From: Enchytraeus crypticus
Taxonomy: Eukaryota; Annelida; Clitellata; Enchytraeida; Enchytraeidae
Assembly: GCA_905160935.1 (NCBI GenBank)
Contig: CAJHZI010000274.1
Location: forward strand, 781,001-845,000
Length of the DNA stretch: 64,000 nucleotides
Direction of reading: 5' to 3'
In this document: positions 31,565 through 43,542 of the stretch, in pieces
Layout of the letters: each line of letters starts with the position of its first letter
How positions within the stretch are numbered: the first letter of the stretch is position 1
Notes under the pieces: model-generated
What the model was told of the DNA's origin: nothing
The model's input: only the letters and a program-made list of their open reading frames with translations
Database searches by the model: none
Position numbers and translations under genes: made by a program

Positions 31565-31697
31565 GTTGGAGTTCCTAGGACATCAGTACCTGGACTCATG
31601 AGTACCTAGAACATCAGTACCTTGACTCATGGAATACCTAGAACGTCAGTACCTGGACTCATGGAGTACCTAGAACATCAGTACCTGGACCCTTGGA
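31565..31697. repeat. ~33-bp minisatellite, 4 units
   Basis: The GAGTACCTAGAACATCAGTA CCTGGACTCATG unit is repeated four times with small changes. Confidence 0.85.
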
Positions 31698-32374
31698 ATG
31701 CGGAGGCTCCGGGTTTACAAAATCAATACGCAGCCGAAGAATTTAAATCCATCAATTTTCACATTCAAAAAATCATGTAGTCAGTCGCTTAATGTGACAC
31801 AAATATGTGTATAGCAAAATTTATGGCTTAAAACTGCATAAAGCATACAGAATAATTGCCAGATGTAAATTAGTTGATAGATTAGTTGATAAATAAGATA
31901 AATTAGTTGATAGATTTCGTGATCAAGAACAAAAATAACAGGTGCAGAGCTCCGATGCTATTAGACTTTATCTGGCGTGTATGCTGCAATAGATTGCAAT
32001 CATACTGAGGGTCGTTTTACTTTAAACTCGTCGAATTTTTATAACAGCGATACCCTCACCAAATGGACATTACGACCTAAAATAGTCATCACAATATCAG
32101 TGTATCATTCAAACGGTAGAGGCTATGACGTATGACCTTCTAACTCAATGGCTGAATTTTAGCCAAATAACGAGCATCGATTAACAAGCTGACAGTAGTT
32201 CAGAGGCTATACATTCATGTAAAACTTTAACATTTCCTCTTGTTTCTGAACTTTGGCTTCAGACATGAATTAAATTGCCTGACTCAGCTCTTGCTATGCG
32301 TACATCTCATTTGATTAATACTGTTGCCAGCCTCAGCGGTGGTCTAGGTAAATAGAGATGGACTTAACAACAAC

Positions 32375-32380
32375 AACAAC

Positions 32381-32419
<39 letters not shown>

Positions 32420-32490
32420 GGTTTAACATCTATTTTCTCATCCAAGGATGATGTCAGGGACGTCATCCTTGGATGAGGAAACGGACCTTT
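32375..32490 (-). mobile_element. LINE-F-like terminal module with (AAT)n tail and perfect hairpin
   Basis: An (AAT)n tract (32378-32418), AAAGGTTTAACATC, then a 15-bp perfect inverted repeat CTCATCCAAGGATGA / TCATCCTTGGATGAG around the TGTCAGGGACG core (32437-32477). The core is the LINE-F GTCCCTGACA; the tail is (TTA)n on the sense strand instead of (ATTG)n. Confidence 0.55.
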
Positions 32491-33003
32491 GGAACGAACG
32501 GATTTGGAAATACCAATTTATCCGCATATGGAAACTGCACTAGCATGAATACATTTCAAGTACTATCCAAATTTTTCAAATTTTTCAAGTAAATCGTTCA
32601 CATATGTCGATCATAAAAAGGGCTCAAGATTCCATCTTGCCTCATACGAGAAAGCAATTTATCATTATATCTCTTAGCTATCTTTACTCTCACTTTATCC
32701 ATTGCATATAAACCGCTGATCTCAAACTCTTCAGATTCGGGTTTAAAATATCTCACTTAAACCATTGCATTCCTACTTTATATTCAAATATAAAGGAAAA
32801 GTATCGAGATCTAATGATTCTTTATGTACATACATGAAAATGCAGGTACTGTATGTGTGCTGTACCCCATTGTGAATCCAATTTTCTTCCCTTTTCTATG
32901 CACGGAATTTCCAAGGTGTTCATGTCTTTGATGATGTAAGTAGCGGAAAATGTCTTGGAAAGGAACGTGCAGTGTAATCCAGAAGTGTTCATCTCTTCGA
33001 GCT

Positions 33004-33499
33004 TCCTCTCCAGTCAAGCTTTCGAGACTGATAACTTAAGAAAAGGAGACAGTATCTTTATGAAGCAGATTAGACCAATTTATATCAATTTCGCATTTAT
33101 TTCTTATTCAACTTTAATATTATACGATTACAAATCCGAGTAGCATTAACCTATTGGTAAATAAACTGAAATTGTTTTCTGACCCTGCATCAGTTGTAAA
33201 AATTAAAAAGTCTATATTTCGCTTGAACATATGTAGAGATATTTACAATTTACAGCTCGATGAGCTTATGCTACTTGTTGAAGGGTGATAAATACATAAT
33301 ATAATGCCAAGGCGCTATTGTACCCAAAAATACAATTTATCTAAAAATTTCTGATTAGATATACATGTACATTATCTGCTTTTTTGGCCTGAGCAGGAAG
33401 TACAGTTGTCCGACGACAGTTAAGTAGATGCAGGAATCAAATACCATTCGCTCCTCTCCAGTCAAGCTTTCGAGACTGATAACTTAAGAAAAGGAGACA
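33004..33499. repeat. Perfect 48-bp direct repeat, 448 bp apart
   Basis: 33004-33051 and 33452-33499 are identical over 48 bp (starting TCCTCTCCAGTCAAGCTTTC, ending AAAAGGAGACA). The 400 bp between show no repeat family, and sequence on either side is unrelated. A 137-codon minus frame (33875-33462) overlaps the second copy and is not recognised. Confidence 0.9.
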
Positions 33500-35394
33500 T
33501 TATTTTTAAGCATTTCTCTCTTTTATTCAGTATTCTAACAAATGGCATAATCGATGCGCATTTAAATAATAGCTCTACTACTGTGTCACAAGTCGTTCCC
33601 ACTATAATTCTTAATAACTCATTCGACATACACATTACTCTAGCAATGGCGTGATTAAAGTTTAAAGTTTTGAAAATAGTGATCGTGCGATATAGTAGAA
33701 AGAAATCAGTTACTCGTGGTCTAGTTTTAATCCGTTCACCAGTCACAGTACTTTTATAAACTACTGTCAATCTTTGGATGATTGATAGTTTGGAACGCAA
33801 TTTTGTAAAACTCCAGAAAAGGAGATAATTATAGCAAATAAAATTCTCACATAGGCTCTCACTCAAGCTAATCAATCAATCAATCGATAGATCTCAGAAT
33901 TATCAATCACAACCGAATTATATGTCATGGACGTCTCGCGCTTAGTATGTGTTTAGTATAGAATACTTGTGGATTCATAAAATAAAATTGCAAATAGTTT
34001 ACTGCAACAGAGGGCTGTTGTTTATTGAAACTCGTGACGTGGGAGAACTCAAACTGTTTATGGAATTCTATTGAAGATTTCGAGGAAGAAATTCAATGGC
34101 AGATAAAGCGTTAATCCTTAAGCTAAGACTTAAGCGGCGAATTCCTGAGTGGCAAAGACTCTGAAACACGCAATCACTTTACTTGAACATTTGATACGTC
34201 GAAGCCTCAGCCGATGTTGTCGCGGATGACGTAAACACCGGTTTGTTAGGGGTAATTATTTCTCGGCGAATCTTACATAAGAAGGCTATTAGCGTTCGAC
34301 TTTACTGTAAGAAGTATAATATCTAGGCAAAATGAATCCTAAAGAGTCAATCAGAAAAATGTCGAACTACGAAAGAGCAAACGGTCATTTTTATTGATTA
34401 AAATCGATTTAATTTGACATTATATTAGAAGTTCTCGAGTTTTATAATTTCGCCTCTATCATATATACAATTGCATAATATTGGTGATTCTGAGGTGAAG
34501 TTGGATGGGGGGTGTAATTCTACCATTTCGATAAAGTATGGAGTAGTATAGTATTTCTAAGCAGGTTAAGATTTATATACGTTTTCATATTTTTACTTTC
34601 CTTTGATTTATTTACAGTTAATTTCTAGTGAGTGGCGAAACGATATAGGATAAAATGCACTATGATGAATACAATGATTATATTAAAAATAAGTACGCAA
34701 TTGATAACAATGATTCAGTGGCATGCATCCTGTACAAATTTTAGCGCTACTGTAAAAATTATCTAATTTGGCTAATACACAGTTTGTGAAAATTTACACG
34801 AAGTTTTTATTAGGTGCACATTTTAAATGCTAGGTTGTTATTCTCACGAGTTGAATTGTATCTGTGTTTGCTTTTCTATAATGAAAATGGTTAAGGACGA
34901 TAATATATTAAAAAATAAAACATGAAGTAATAACTTACAAGATAAAGTACACGAGAACATATGAGACATTATTTAAAATACCGGATACATCTGAAATACA
35001 TGTAGATACATATATTTCCGTCATGACTAAAACTGGAATCACCAAGTAACTTAGACTACTACTGATGTATTCCAAGTCTTTGTGAAAACAACGAATTAAA
35101 TCCTAGTGCAATGTAATAAAACTTCTTCATACTGTAAGTTCTATCCTCTGAATTAATATACGATACAATTATTATCTACACAGAGTTTACACATAGTTAC
35201 GATCTTTTCAACTTCTTCTTAGCATATGTGGACATGTTCGACCATAGTTGTAAACATCACTATGACTGTTGGCAGTATCACGAGTTTCTGTTGAAACGGG
35301 TATGGCCGAGATTCCTTAAATTACCTGTGAAGTTTGGCCGACTGGTAGACTATATTCTGACAACAATATTGATGTTTGTGAAGTGAAATATTGC

Positions 35395-35580
35395 GGCTGA
35401 GCGTGTTCTGAACTATGTTCGTTGAACCTGTGCTCACGTGGGGTGGTTTGCGCTTTCACTGACCTGGGCTCTGAACCCAGGCCATTGAATCCGTGGCGAA
35501 CACTTTACAGCTACGCCATTTCCCCGACTAACTTATTAACATAAGAAATCAAAGCTGAAACCTGGCAATTAATCTTCAAA
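35395..35580 (-). mobile_element. tRNA-like SINE, separate family
   Basis: On the minus strand GGGGAAATGGCGTAGCTGTA (A box TGGCGTAGCTG) and CCTGGGTTCAGAGCCCAGG (B box in a perfect stem-loop). The body is unrelated to SINE-A/B. Single copy in the window. Confidence 0.5.
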
Positions 35581-35739
35581 TTTGATGAAAAGCGGAAGTT
35601 TGCAATCTTAATTGAAGATGTTTTGATTTTCTGTATAAACCTTTAATAAAAAAGTGTTTACTTTGAAAAATCATCTTATGTATTATTTCATTCGTTGGAA
35701 CGGCGCCACTGTGCATCGTAAAACTAATTGTTTTGCGGA

Positions 35740-35800
35740 AGGCAACTGCAATGTAATATATCCTTAAAATGTCAACTGCAATGTAATATATCCTTAAAAT
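35740..35800. repeat. Tandem duplication, 30 bp x 2
   Basis: G(G/T)CAACTGCAATGTAATATA followed by TCCTTAAAAT occurs twice back to back, ending one base before palindromic element 2. It could be a replication slip or a by-product of the insertion. Confidence 0.8.
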
Positions 35801-35801
35801 G

Positions 35802-36479
35802 TATAGACCTTTTATAATATGTAGCGGTAACTCTGTTCACATAATAAGTAAAGCCTACCAGGGGAGCGGGAAGGGAGTGTGCTTATATTTCCGGCTGGCA
35901 ATATTCTATATATTCCCATATATTTATTATGTTTTTTGTCATTTATTAACAGAATGGTGTTTTAAAAATTACAAAAAAATTATATTTCTATTACTTATCA
36001 AATGATGATAAACATATGTCTTAATTTACATTTAATATATGTCTATATTGATTATCTAGAGAGGATATATTACATTTTTACGGTATATTGCGTTGCATTT
36101 TGCCTGCCACAAAACAATAAGTTTATGATTTTACGGTGGCGCCTCCTAGCGAAAGAAAAAATATAAAGTGCGATTTTTCTAAGTAAACACCTTTTATGTA
36201 AGGTCTATAATATTCTCTCTAGATATTCTATGTAGATATATATTAACTGTAAATTAAGACATATGTTTATCATCATTTGACAAGAAATTGAAATATAATT
36301 TTTTTTGTAATTATTTAAAATACCATTATGTTAATAAATAATGAAATGCATAATAAATATATGCGAATATACAGAGTATTGCCAGCCGGAAATAGAATCA
36401 CACACCCCTCCCCACACTCCTACTAGGCTTTGTTTATTATGTGAACAGAGTTACCGCTACATATTATAAAAGGTCTATA
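35802..36479. mobile_element. Palindromic element 2, 678 bp, with arms of about 270 bp
   Basis: It starts TATAGACCTTTTATAATATG and ends with the inverse, CATATTATAAAAGGTCTATA. The arms (35802-36070 and 36210-36479) match nearly throughout, including TAGCGGTAACTCTGTTCACA and the GATGATAAACATATGTCTTA block. The outer TA/TATA is compatible with a TA target. A short non-palindromic centre contains GGTGGCGCCTCCTAGCG. No coding capacity. A 30-bp tandem duplication abuts the left end. Confidence 0.8.
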
Positions 36480-36914
36480 TAAGAAACCATTTTTATTAAA
36501 TTCTACCGAAACAAATTCCATACATCAAGTGTTGTCTCGTCATGTACTTTCAGTCGATATTTGCCCAAAGCAAAAGTCGTCGAGCCGATATTTAGCTCAT
36601 TGTTTCTGATTTCATCATTTCTCAGTATTTTTCTTTAATAAATGGAGCGAATAACTGATAGTTTAAAAATTGAAAGCTTAGTAACTATAGTGGCAATATA
36701 CGTTTAGTATTCTCTTAGTGATGGTGACTATAAATTAAATTAAATCACTCAAAACATTGAAACACAAATTTCGTCGACATTGTAGATTTGGTTGAGGATA
36801 GGCTTTGAATTCAATTTCTGAAACATTTAGAGTTACAGGTAAAATATTTTAATATTAATTGGTATATTAGTAGAAGATTGACTTATTGATCCCACAAATC
36901 CTGATTACAATGCG

Positions 36915-37092
36915 AATACTTTTCCCAAGCTATATGCTATGCAAGGTATGGATAAGGCATAGACTTTGTGTAGGGATTAACATGTTGATCTAAGGAGTGC
37001 TCTTATGGAACGAGAAAGCAGACTTTGAGTATGAATATGTGCCTTGAACTTGCAATTGGCAGTGTATTGAAGAAGAGAAGAAGAAGACAATT
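36915..37092 (+). mobile_element. SINE-C, head-truncated
   Basis: CCCAAGCTATATGCTATGCA through AGAAAGCAGACTTTGAGTAT to TGCAATTGGCAGTGTATTGA with a GAA-rich tail. Confidence 0.7.
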
Positions 37093-37339
37093 CGAATACA
37101 AAATATCTATATGAATCTTTGAATCTGCAACAAACTAGCTATTATTGAATAATCGCACAATCATACCAACTTGCTAAATTTCTTCATACCCGTTTCAAGA
37201 CAAACTGCTTCCATTTTTAAGCAGTCGTGAATAATTATCTTTGGTGAATTGGACTGGAGTTATGGACATGTTTTTTTAGCTTACGTATAGTTAGTGAAGT
37301 GGCAATTAAAATAAACAGCAAGTCAGTAAAGCCCTCCCC

Positions 37340-37400
37340 AGCTAGACCTTATAAGCTAAGCCTTATGAGAGGCCTTATAACCTAGGCCTTATGAGCTCTT
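37340..37400. repeat. Short imperfect tandem/palindromic tract
   Basis: Repeated CCTTATAAGCTAAG / CCTTATGAGAGG / CCTTATAACCTAGG / CCTTATGAGC words of ~14 bp. Confidence 0.6.
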
Positions 37401-38344
37401 TAATTAGTGATAAGTGCTCGTTAGCAATTATATATTTCAATAAGTGCCATACAATGTAAAGCTGTCTCGATTGGAAGGACTAGCCTTGCATTTGTTAACT
37501 TAAACGCAAGGCTACGTTGTTATACCTCTTACAATACTTTATTTCGCTTCGTAAATTTCCAGAAATGCTATAGAATCAATAACTCGTCTCTGAAATCAAG
37601 TTTTAAGTTGGTGCTACATTAGATGAATACAGATAAAGATTCAAAATGGAAGCAATTTGTTTGTCGATGAAGTCTGTTTAAAGAGTGTAGAAACTGTCAG
37701 AAAAATTGGAATATACATGTATATACATCGGACCTCACATTGGACATAACTCTATGAATGGAGTAAATATTACTTGGCATAGTGTTAGACATTCTACAAT
37801 TTTTATGAAGTATAGAAAAATACAATTTTTAATTTCAGGTTAAGATGCACATAATTCACTTAACTCTTTCACGTTCTAGTTTCTAACATTCGTTAGAAGC
37901 AATGACCTGCACTCGAGCTAAAATTTAATCTAAAATTAATTATTGCAATAAATAAAAATCATAATAAAAATCATAATAACACTATAATACAAAACTTATT
38001 AAAGTAATAAATGAAATAAAGCATCATTGTTACACTGATCCTATCTCTTCCCTAAAGAATAACTCACACGAATTCTCAACATTAGAAGCAAATTGATTTT
38101 GCTCATGCGCCCGAAAATGAGCAACTAGGCTTCAGAAATGAAGGCCGCTAGACATTTTCCAAACTAAATTAAAACAAAAATTAAGCAAGAGACTTCTATC
38201 TAACGATGTTGTCGATTAAGTTGTTCGTTAGTCGACAATAACATGATATAGCTTAGAGCCACAGAACCAGCTTCGAGCCTAGATTTCGTTTTGCAATCCT
38301 GGTTTTTCTCGTTAATTATCACAGTATTGAAATTTAAATTCTTA

Positions 38345-38583
38345 TCAGCTCATAACTCACTCGTTTAGGCACTCACTCACTCACTCAATCACTCACTCAT
38401 GCGCTCACTCAATCAATCACTGACTCACTCATTCAATCACTCACTCATTCACTTATTCACTCACTCAAACTCTCACTCAAACTCTCACTTACTCACTCAC
38501 CCACTCACTCATTCACTCACTCATCCACTCATTCACTCCCTCCCTCATTCACTCACTCATTCACTCATTCACTTGCACTCTCA
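38345..38583. repeat. (TCAC)n-type tetranucleotide minisatellite
   Basis: CACTCACTCATTCACTCA-style units over ~240 bp. The frame encoding TH/SLTHS repeats is a by-product. Confidence 0.9.
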
Positions 38584-38904
38584 GGAGGAAGATTTTACTT
38601 CAGAAATTCTGCTTATCTAATATCGGTTAGTTGAACCTCGATGTGGACCTAATCTGAATGTTTGTAATAAAAATATTTATTAAGTCCACGTGTTTGTCAT
38701 TTTTATGCCTTCGACTTTCCTTCTTGTTGTATTCGGCGTCTACGAAAATAGGAAAATATTCTATTTGAGCAGCTCCTAATTTCAAAGTGATATTTTCTAG
38801 TTTTGAATTTATATTGCAATAAATTTAAATTTAAACACGAGTAGCAGAAATTCAGGCTTTTCTACTGATTTTCAAGTGTCTCCGAAGAAGAACACACCAG
38901 AAAC

Positions 38905-38965
38905 ATTTGACGTCCCTGACATTACCTTATGACGAGGAACGCAACTTTATATTCTTATTGGTTGA
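38905..38965 (+). mobile_element. LINE-F terminal fragment
   Basis: GACGTCCCTGACATTACC TTATGACGAGGAACG, then TATTCTTATTGGTTGATC: end module plus tail only. Confidence 0.6.
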
Positions 38966-39662
38966 TCTAGCTCATACTTATAACCATTTCTATTTATACA
39001 AATTATCTTAATGTAGGCTACATGGTATCAATTTTCGTTACAATTTTGCACTATACTTACAATTCGCAACACTAATTACCAGCTTACTAATAAGTAGGAA
39101 CGGTTGAAGTGTTTCATTGATCTTTGCAATCGCTCCACTGCACTTTCATATTGCCTCTTAAGATTTCATTAACCGCAACATAAACAGTTAAAGTGTCAGA
39201 TGAGTATCACATTAGCATTTATAAAAATTGATAGTTTATAACAACAGCGTAATAACAAACTTTAGCTAAATAAAAATAAAAATAAATGATTCACAAGAAT
39301 TCTCCATAGTGACTATGACTGCTATGAGCTGATAGCAAATTTACACCGTCTATACTTGATGGGCGCCCACACTTTACAGTAGAGATTTACAGGCGGCTCA
39401 GGTATTGTTTGGGTTAAAAGGTTAGGATGAAGGTTAGACCCTAACCCTAGACCACCACTAGATCTTACAAAGACCAATTAATGTGCATTAATTAATTAAT
39501 TCTAAATTACTTAACATTGCTTTCATATACATGTAGGCGGAAGTTGAAGGTGCTTATTAAGTATAGCAAATGGAACTAAGCGACCCGATATAATATAATA
39601 TTGCAATATACATGTAATTAATTTTTAAAATTACAAAATATTATAATCACCTGTCTTTGATT

Positions 39663-39925
39663 GTTTTCAGGACACTGAGGAGCAAATCATCCGTAAACTG
39701 CACGTGTTGTAAGAGTCCGCTCAAGACAGGTAGAAAGTAACTGAGCACGGCAATGAAAACCTAACCTAAATCTGAAGAGTTTTTAGCGTTTTAAAGGCTC
39801 AGGAGTGCATCAGAGAGTTTTAAAGATAAAGACAATTTAAGGGGTCAAGATGATGATCTATTGATTGATATTTAAATAGTGAGAAAGCAGGCTTTGAGGA
39901 CACATATAACTTGCATATTTTATGA
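39663..39925 (+). mobile_element. SINE-C, highly degenerate
   Basis: AAACTGCACGTGTTGTAAGA, GTAACTGAGCACGGCAATG, AGAAAGCAGGCTTTGAGG. Old copy with insertions. Confidence 0.5.
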
Positions 39926-39999
39926 TAGAACACATACACATATTACATACGCATAGCGGCACAATGGATCAGGAAACACAGATACTTGTTTATGAACCA

Positions 40000-40235
40000 T
40001 TTGCTCCATCCTCTTCATGGTTATTAGTCATTTTTGGTTATGACGACGCATCAATGGCAGTCGGCGCGGCTTTACGAATAACCATCCATCACCCTGGGAT
40101 TTATTTCCTTCAAAGCTGTCAACACTCGGTACTGAAAGGTGGTCACTCACAAAGTACTAACCGAGGCCGATGTAGCTTAAATTCGATTATTGACGCGCAA
40201 CTAAACCAAGTGCGCATAATCCCGCCGTCTAATTG
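40000..40235 (-). mobile_element. SINE-5S
   Basis: The sense strand reads GGCGGGATTATGCGCACTTG, CGAATTTAAGCTACATCGG, CTCGGTTAGTACTTTGTGAG TGACCACC, GAGTGTTGACAGCTTTG, then the family body. A spurious 104-codon frame runs through it on the plus strand. Confidence 0.75.
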
Positions 40236-40249
40236 ATGGACTGTATTGT

Positions 40250-40306
40250 CATTACAATATATAACTTACATTAATATATAACTTACATTAATATATAACT
40301 TACATT
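40250..40306. repeat. 18-bp tandem repeat, 3 units
   Basis: AATATATAACTTACATT repeated three times. Confidence 0.85.
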
Positions 40307-40454
40307 GTATGAATCCAATATATTTGTAACATCAATCTCGTATATCAAATTGTGATGTGGCACTTATTAATTCATTTAATCTCGTTTACTCTTATGGTCC
40401 TTGTGTACTCAGTCGCCATCCTATGATGCTTTGACACCGTTGATACAGAATCTT

Positions 40455-40535
40455 CTTAAGAAGTCCTTGATATTTCTTTATAGCGAGGAATAGGACGTTA
40501 ATTTTTATTGATTGAATGATTAATTTTGAAATTTC
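40455..40535 (+). mobile_element. LINE-F terminal fragment with (ATTG)n tail
   Basis: TTTATAGCGAGGAATAGGACG TTAATTTTTATTGATTGAATGA: the LINE-F end module and tail, degenerate. Confidence 0.5.
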
Positions 40536-41284
40536 CTTCCGTAGCCCAAGTTAAAGCAGCATTGCAATCTGCATATAACTTTACCTCAAGAATACAAGAC
40601 TGGGTTGTTGCACAGTCTTTTAATATGAAGGAGGGTACAGGTTCCAGTCTAAGACGGATAGATTTTCAGTTTATCCATGCGTGAAAAAATGAGATACCTA
40701 CTACTTGGCAACGGAACTAATTTTTGATTGGATTGCAGCATTTCTTATATTGCGTCATCTATCTATAATTTTTTATTCAATAGTTATTTTTTAGTTATTT
40801 TCTTCGTTTATTATATTTCTAATTATCTTTTCATTAGTGGATAAGAATGCTAATTTTTCCATTGTTATCTTGATGAAATTTACCAGAATTTACCAGAACT
40901 GCTATACCATCTTTCGTTATTCCAACCATTCTTCAAATTTAGGTAGCAGGAACAAGGAAAGAAAGCCAAGGGCTTATTTCAATCCCCAATCATACATGAT
41001 TACAACATCCAGCTAGTTTTTAAAACTATTCACCGACACAGCATTCACAACCTCCTTACTCAAAGAGTTCCACGTATCAGTCACCCGATGAGAAAGAGAA
41101 AACTTTCCTAAGTATGTCCTTACACTAGGCTTAAATTGTACTTACTAGTATTTGAACTCTACTATGCTATCAAGCCCTCTTGGAGTTCAAGATATATAAA
41201 GCAAAGTAGAATTTTTAGCACTTTGTTAGATTTGTTCTATTTTTAATTCTCTATCAGTCAGTAAGGAATATCACATTGAGTAGA

Positions 41285-41560
41285 GAACTCTTCCTCTCTA
41301 GTGTTCTGCCAAGTGCATGATTGTATGTATACATAGGGTATAAATTCCTTATCATAGTCCTCTTTCAAACTCATGAGGAGAAACGTACTGATCAACCAGT
41401 TAATCCCTTCACAAAAAGTTTGGCCTTACCACGTCTGAAATTACCAATATATGTTTGAGTTTTGTAGTTTCTTAGGTAGCTTTCCTTTATCTTTAGCAGT
41501 TCCTACTTAGTCTCCTCTTACAACGCATGAATAACTGCAGGTGAATAAAGTTTTGCATGT
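41285..41560 (-). mobile_element. SINE-C, degenerate
   Basis: CCTCTCTAGTGTTCTGCCAA, GATCAACCAGTTAATCCCTT, CTCCTCTTACAACGCATG. No clear head. Confidence 0.55.
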
Positions 41561-42334
41561 TTTCAGGTATTTAGATACAGATAAATAGTAGAGAATATAT
41601 ATTTAGCCACACCAAATAACGTGTAGGCGTAACTTGCAATGTTTGCTTTTAATCCCCGATAAATGGCTTGAGAGACTTTAGATCAACCAGTTCTCTGTCC
41701 ATAGACAAACTAAAACTACTTTAAGAGTCCAGATTCTCCTGGTCCACATCCGTGCTGTTACAGTGGGACACAAATAAACCGCAGTGTCTTTATTTCCACA
41801 GACTTCCTAGTTACTAATCAAAACACCTTATTCGTAGCAGCTCTACATGTTCGTTTCATCAGATTTACATGTATCAATTAAATCTGCAAGTAGCTGAATT
41901 ACTGTTGGTTATAGTATGTATAAATATTGTAAATACCTTAAGCACAGAAAACTTTTTGGACACCCTCTTTAAGATATTTTTAATCAAAGAACTTTACAAT
42001 CAAAATTTATTACCAAAATTAATTATATAAGTATTTAGATACTAACTATATACTAAGCCTAGGTCAAAGATTAGTACCCCTTATGTTGTAATGGAATATT
42101 CTTAACAAAACTTTAGCAATAACAATTAACTCCCCACTAGGTCAATCGATCCTTTTGCCTCTCAGCTTTCTACAAATTTATTAGTCAAACATCAGCCGAA
42201 TTTAGTAAGATTTTTCCCATTTAGAAATTTTTGATCAGATCAAAAATCACGGATTCGTCATCCGATGATGCGTTTGCTTGCGGAAGCTTAACATACAGAT
42301 TCTACGTCATATGCCACTAAATTTTGTTAACACC

Positions 42335-42472
42335 AAAATCAAAGCTGAAGCCAAGAATAACGTCAGTTTCCAGTTCGATAGCATGTCAATGACAGGGAGG
42401 GCACTGAATTGGAAACCCTTCATCTATAGATCTGCCGTCGAATAACTTACCAGCAAGCCACCTGCTCAGCCC
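42335..42472 (-). mobile_element. SINE-A variant
   Basis: AATAACGTCAGTTTCCAG, CACTGAATTGGAAACCC, CGTCGAATAACTTACCAGCA AGCCACCTGCTC. Confidence 0.5.
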
Positions 42473-42954
42473 AATTTATTGTAGGCCTATATATAATTCA
42501 TTGGTTTCAGAGTTACTCTGTTTTCAGTGTGTCACAGAGACTAAACTAGTAGAACATCGACATTTAAGTGTCTAGGCGGCTGACAGAAGCAGATAGACTA
42601 TAGCCTGGAGCCGCAGGGCTCTACTGGTTTATTCCCTATAAAGCACTTTCACACTACTCGTACCTTTACCGCTTAAAGCGTTTTCAAGCAGATAGTTGTA
42701 GCAGTTAACTGGAATAATTTACTAAGACAGTTGATTGCGTAGAATACGCAGGAGGGAAGAAAACAGTTGCAATTTTCTTCTTTTTTTACTTATATTAAAT
42801 ATGTAAAATTTCTATTTAAAAAAAACTTGACCAATTGTTACTCAGATGATGCAAATAGACTTCCGTTAAATGATTAAAGCTAATTTTCTTTGGGCCTCTT
42901 CTGATTTACGTTTGCATTTGTTTATCTGTGTATCTATAAAATCCCATAGCACAA

Positions 42955-43027
42955 TAAATGTTTCAACGTCCGTTTCCTCTTACAAGGTTGATGTCAGGGA
43001 CATCCCCATCAAACGTCACTACTAATC
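42955..43027 (-). mobile_element. LINE-F-like terminal module
   Basis: AATGTTTCAACGTCCGTTTC CTCTTACAAGGTTGATGTCA, then GGGACATCCCC. It lies 480 bp upstream of the neuropeptide TATA box. Confidence 0.5.
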
Positions 43028-43181
43028 GATTCACTCAAACGACTTCAAACATATGCGCTGAAGAGAAAGAAAAAAGACCATAAATGGTGCAGGTCCGTTG
43101 ATAAAAACAGTCAGACATTATTTATTCACATCAACTATCTTTTACTTTCTATAAAAATAAGAAAACGAAAGTACTGCGAGA

Positions 43182-43248
43182 AGAGAGAGAGAGACAGAGA
43201 GAGAGAGAGAGAAAAGACAGAGAATGAAATGGTATATTTCATTCTCTG
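43182..43248. promoter_or_regulatory. (GA)n tract and perfect 13-bp hairpin upstream of the neuropeptide promoter
   Basis: A GA-rich tract (43182-43216) abuts the inverted repeat CAGAGAATGAAAT / ATTTCATTCTCTG with a 5-base loop (43218-43248), 260 bp upstream of the TATA box. It could be a GAGA-type promoter element or just a microsatellite edge; the perfect arms are the notable part. Confidence 0.4.
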
Positions 43249-43507
43249 ACATTGGTAAATTTCGCAAATTTACTTAGCTTTAAAACTGCTGCTATTGCTG
43301 TTAATATAGTCGATACTATTGTTATAGCTGATGCAGCTGTTGTAACTATAGCTAATACTATTGCTATTGCTTATAGTAATGCTGACGCTGCTGTTGCAGT
43401 TGCTAAGCAACTTCTGCTACAGCTGCTACTGATGTTAGAGCGGCAACCCCTGCTGGATTAGCTGTTGATGCTTCCTATGCTGAAGCTGACACGTTCTTCA
43501 AGACTCC

Positions 43508-43542
43508 TATATAAAAGTGAGCTAGGCTCTTCAGCATTCAAA
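43508..43542 (+). promoter_or_regulatory. TATA box and initiator of the neuropeptide gene
   Basis: TATATAAAAG lies at 43508-43517. CTCTTCAGCATTCAAA follows, with initiator-like A residues at 43533 and 43540; 43540 gives the usual spacing of about 30 bases. The 5'UTR to the ATG would be about 310 nt and contains two tiny uORFs (ATGCAGTAG near 43594 and a six-codon one near 43613). A pyrimidine-rich acceptor-like TTTTACTTTTACAG ends near 43702, so a spliced 5'UTR is possible. Confidence 0.6.

Larger units (their letters stand above)
30681..35394. other. Largely unique intergenic sequence
   Basis: Besides the minisatellite at 31565, the LINE-F-like hairpin at 32437 and the 48-bp direct repeat, nothing is recognised. 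A short open stretch at 31330-31460 (including PFRGGDPAGPTYYTSRDIK, plus strand) and one at 34015-34110 (ending EDFEEEIQWQIKR and stop) are protein-like but unsupported. Confidence 0.4.

Noticed and set aside
33462-33875. A 137-codon minus-strand frame, the longest non-repeat frame outside the two genes
   Set aside because: No recognisable domain, codon pattern or splice context; it overlaps the 48-bp direct repeat. Kept only as a note.
34015-34112. A short frame ending EDFEEEIQWQIKR, considered as a neuropeptide tail or second exon of the 30.2 kb candidate
   Set aside because: The reading that matches the donor phase gives a different, unremarkable peptide, and there is no other support.
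39433-39455. Telomere-like CCCTAACCCTAG
   Set aside because: Only two units in unique sequence; not a telomeric array.
39922-40236. A 104-codon plus-strand frame
   Set aside because: It lies wholly inside a minus-strand SINE-5S copy; the same words recur in the other copies with broken frames.
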